Assembly (NCBI GenBank): GCA_022360235.1
Contig: JAKSDE010000153.1
Location: 1-16,288, forward strand
Source of the DNA: Cytophagales bacterium
Lineage (GTDB): Bacteria; Bacteroidota; Bacteroidia; Cytophagales; Amoebophilaceae
Direction: 5' to 3'
Length of the DNA: 16,288 nt
How positions within the stretch are numbered: position 1 is the first letter of the stretch; every line of letters begins with the position of its first letter. The position numbers and the translations under genes are program-made. Positions 14,879 to 16,288 of the stretch are shown here, piece after piece. A model generated the notes under the pieces. That model had not been told where the DNA came from and did not search any database. It was given only the letters and a program-made list of their open reading frames with translations.

Positions 14879-16288
14879 ATGAAAAGATCACTTTTATTCT
14901 TATTTTTATTAGTCTTAGGTACAGGATGTCGGGAGAGAGTTACAACCCTGTACGAGCCAAAACCTTTAGAACTACAATTCACAGGAGTAGATGATGTCGG
15001 GAAGATTCAACTATTGAAGGGAAAGATCCTAGCCAACGGAAACGATGGACCAGTTGATGTAGGATTTTTGTTTAGGAAAGACAAGAAGGGAGAGCTTCCT
15101 ACAACACTTCCTATGCTTAGGGAAGGTTTTAATAATATTCCAGATAATTCTGATGTTTATTACTATCATGGGGTGCTTACTATTAATAAAGTTCAAACAG
15201 AAAAGGATATAGTTATACCTATTTGGAATGTAGAGGAGCTAATCCCAGCTACGGAATATTGTGTATACTTCTGGGTAAAACAGGGAAACACAGTGTTCTA
15301 TGCGAATGAAACACAAAATTTCTCCACAGGGGGGGGTAAAGAGCAAAAGGTAGAAGAACTCGAACGAGAGTTAGCGTCAGCTCAAGCATCAGCAAGCCAA
15401 GTAGCTAAAGAGCTCCAAAAACTAGAGGAAGCCCGCCAAAAAGCTCAAGAAGCTTTAAAGGGTGAAGGACAAAAGGTAGCAGGTCTCAAAGACCAGTTAG
15501 TAGAAGCTAAAGATGAGAAAGGCCGATTAGAAAAACAGTTAGCAGAAGCTCAAGCATCATCAAACCAGAAAGTTGCAGAGCTCCAAAAACAACTCAACGC
15601 AGCCAACCAAAAAGCTGAAGAATCTCAAGCAACTTTAAGGGGTAAAGAGCAAGAGGTAGCAGACCTCGCACGAGAGTTAGCAAAACAGAAAGCAGCAGCT
15701 GAAGCTGAGAAAGGGAAATTAGCAGACCAGTTAGCAGCAGCAACCGAAGCAGCTGCAGAGCTCCAAAAACAACTCAACGCAGCCAACCAAAAAGCTGAAG
15801 AATCTCAAGCAACTTTAAGGGGTAAAGAGCAAGAGGTAGTAGCCCTCAAACAACAAGTAACAGAGAAAGCAGCTGAGTTTGAAAATCTCAAACAGCAAGT
15901 AGCAGAAGAGAAAACAGCCCTTGAACAACAGTTAGCGTCAGTTGAAGCAGCTTTAAGGGATAAAGGGCAAAAGTTAGAAGCCCTCGCACAACGGTTATCA
16001 GCAGCTGAAGCATCAGCAAGCCAAGTAGCTAAAGAGCTCCAAAAACTAGAGGAAGCCCGCCAAAAAGCTCAAGCCGCTTTAAGGGATAAAGAGGAAGAGG
16101 TAGTAGGCCTCAGCCAACAAGTAACAGAGAACGCTCAATTAGCAGACCAGTTAGCTAACTCTCAAGCCGCTTTAAGGGGTAAAGAGCAAGAGGTAGAAGA
16201 GCTCAACCAACAAGTAACAGAGAACGCCCAATTAGCAGACCGGTTATCAGCAGCTCAAGATGAGAAAGGCCGATTAGAAGACCAGCTA
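14879..16288 (+). CDS. Fn3-like/coiled-coil lipoprotein, 3' end outside the window
   Basis: From ATG at 14879 the frame is open for 470 codons to the window edge, so the C terminus is missing. It starts with a lipoprotein signal peptide, MKRSLLFLFLLVLGTGC, with C17 as the predicted lipidated residue. Residues about 18-145 form a globular domain whose end (LIPATEYCVYFWVKQG, then NETQNFST) resembles the last strands of the Fn3-like domains common in Bacteroidota surface proteins. From about residue 150 on, the protein is almost pure charged, alanine-, glutamine- and leucine-rich coiled coil, with recurring ALRGKEQEVxxL and QLNAANQKAEES modules. Function is unknown. A membrane-anchored rod reaching across the periplasm or outward from the cell is inference. 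There is no Shine-Dalgarno sequence, and the leader is extremely AT-rich. Confidence 0.85.
   Translation, partial: MKRSLLFLFLLVLGTGCRERVTTLYEPKPLELQFTGVDDVGKIQLLKGKILANGNDGPVDVGFLFRKDKKGELPTTLPMLREGFNNIPDNSDVYYYHGVLTINKVQTEKDIVIPIWNVEELIPATEYCVYFWVKQGNTVFYANETQNFSTGGGKEQKVEELERELASAQASASQVAKELQKLEEARQKAQEALKGEGQKVAGLKDQLVEAKDEKGRLEKQLAEAQASSNQKVAELQKQLNAANQKAEESQATLRGKEQEVADLARELAKQKAAAEAEKGKLADQLAAATEAAAELQKQLNAANQKAEESQATLRGKEQEVVALKQQVTEKAAEFENLKQQVAEEKTALEQQLASVEAALRDKGQKLEALAQRLSAAEASASQVAKELQKLEEARQKAQAALRDKEEEVVGLSQQVTENAQLADQLANSQAALRGKEQEVEELNQQVTENAQLADRLSAAQDEKGRLEDQL
15384..15449 (+). repeat. 66-bp direct repeat, copy 1
   Basis: Identical at every base to 16008-16073, 624 bp (208 codons) downstream, within the coiled coil of the lipoprotein gene. 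It encodes the module containing ASQVAKELQKLEEARQK. Confidence 0.92.
15574..15659 (+). repeat. 86-bp direct repeat, copy 1
   Basis: Identical at every base to 15754-15839, 180 bp (60 codons) away. It encodes AELQKQLNAANQKAEESQA and the following ATLRGKEQEV. Identity at synonymous sites points to a recent duplication or gene conversion. Confidence 0.93.
15754..15839 (+). repeat. 86-bp direct repeat, copy 2
   Basis: Second exact copy of 15574-15659. The flanking bases differ on both sides (C for T before, T for C after). Confidence 0.93.
16008..16073 (+). repeat. 66-bp direct repeat, copy 2
   Basis: Second exact copy of 15384-15449. After it the copies diverge, one reading GAAGCT and the other GCCGCT. 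Confidence 0.92.

Noticed and set aside
15300..16288. CRISPR-like or tandem regulatory repeats
   Set aside because: The repeats are in frame within one open coding region and encode coiled-coil modules; there are no unique spacers of constant length.
1..16288. A new defence or biosynthetic system
   Set aside because: Nearly all genes are recognisable housekeeping genes with complete motifs; no cluster of unknown genes is present.

Overview
This AT-rich window carries a compact housekeeping block from a bacterium that is most likely a member of the Bacteroidota. Four things point that way: the acpP-fabF-rnc gene order; proteins with typical Bacteroidota layouts (lipoprotein with a SPOR domain, CoaX-type pantothenate kinase, Fn3-like lipoprotein); promoter-like TTTG-N19/21-TAnnTTTG sequences; and start codons mostly without a Shine-Dalgarno sequence. 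Both tRNA genes lack an encoded CCA. IS-like debris, short inverted-repeat elements and a long coiled-coil lipoprotein would fit an amoeba- or arthropod-associated endosymbiont of the Amoebophilus/Cardinium type, but that placement is inference only.

Layout. Bases 1-172 hold the 5' part of a broken, transposase-like reading frame. From 392 to 5483 everything is on the minus strand. In transcription order this is acpP, fabF and rnc (one operon with a recognisable promoter), then tRNA-Leu(GAG), an M42 aminopeptidase, tRNA-Val(GAC) and tyrS, ending at a hairpin beside the tyrS stop codon. Bases 5484-6000 hold a broken small reading frame and a 119-bp inverted-repeat element. rsgA and coaX follow on the plus strand. 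Each has a 7-bp tandem repeat array (GAGTTCT) just after its stop codon, and a third, shorter array follows the M20 amidohydrolase that converges on coaX. From 8412 to 14544 all genes are again on the minus strand: glyA, then the tight tatC-rpiB-methyltransferase operon, nth, and a SPOR lipoprotein that overlaps the M20 amidohydrolase. From 14879 a plus-strand lipoprotein with an Fn3-like domain and a very long coiled coil runs off the right edge.

Functions. The genes cover translation (TyrS, two tRNAs, RsgA, RNase III, an RsmI-like methyltransferase), fatty acid synthesis (AcpP, FabF), cofactor and one-carbon metabolism (CoaX, GlyA), pentose phosphates (RpiB), DNA repair (Nth), protein export (TatC), peptide turnover (M42, M20) and the envelope (SPOR lipoprotein, coiled-coil lipoprotein). 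I see no defence system, CRISPR array or biosynthetic cluster. The least ordinary features are the coding-strand heptamer arrays behind three genes, the inverted-repeat elements sharing a CTGTnnCAAAA-like end, and the internally duplicated coiled-coil lipoprotein.
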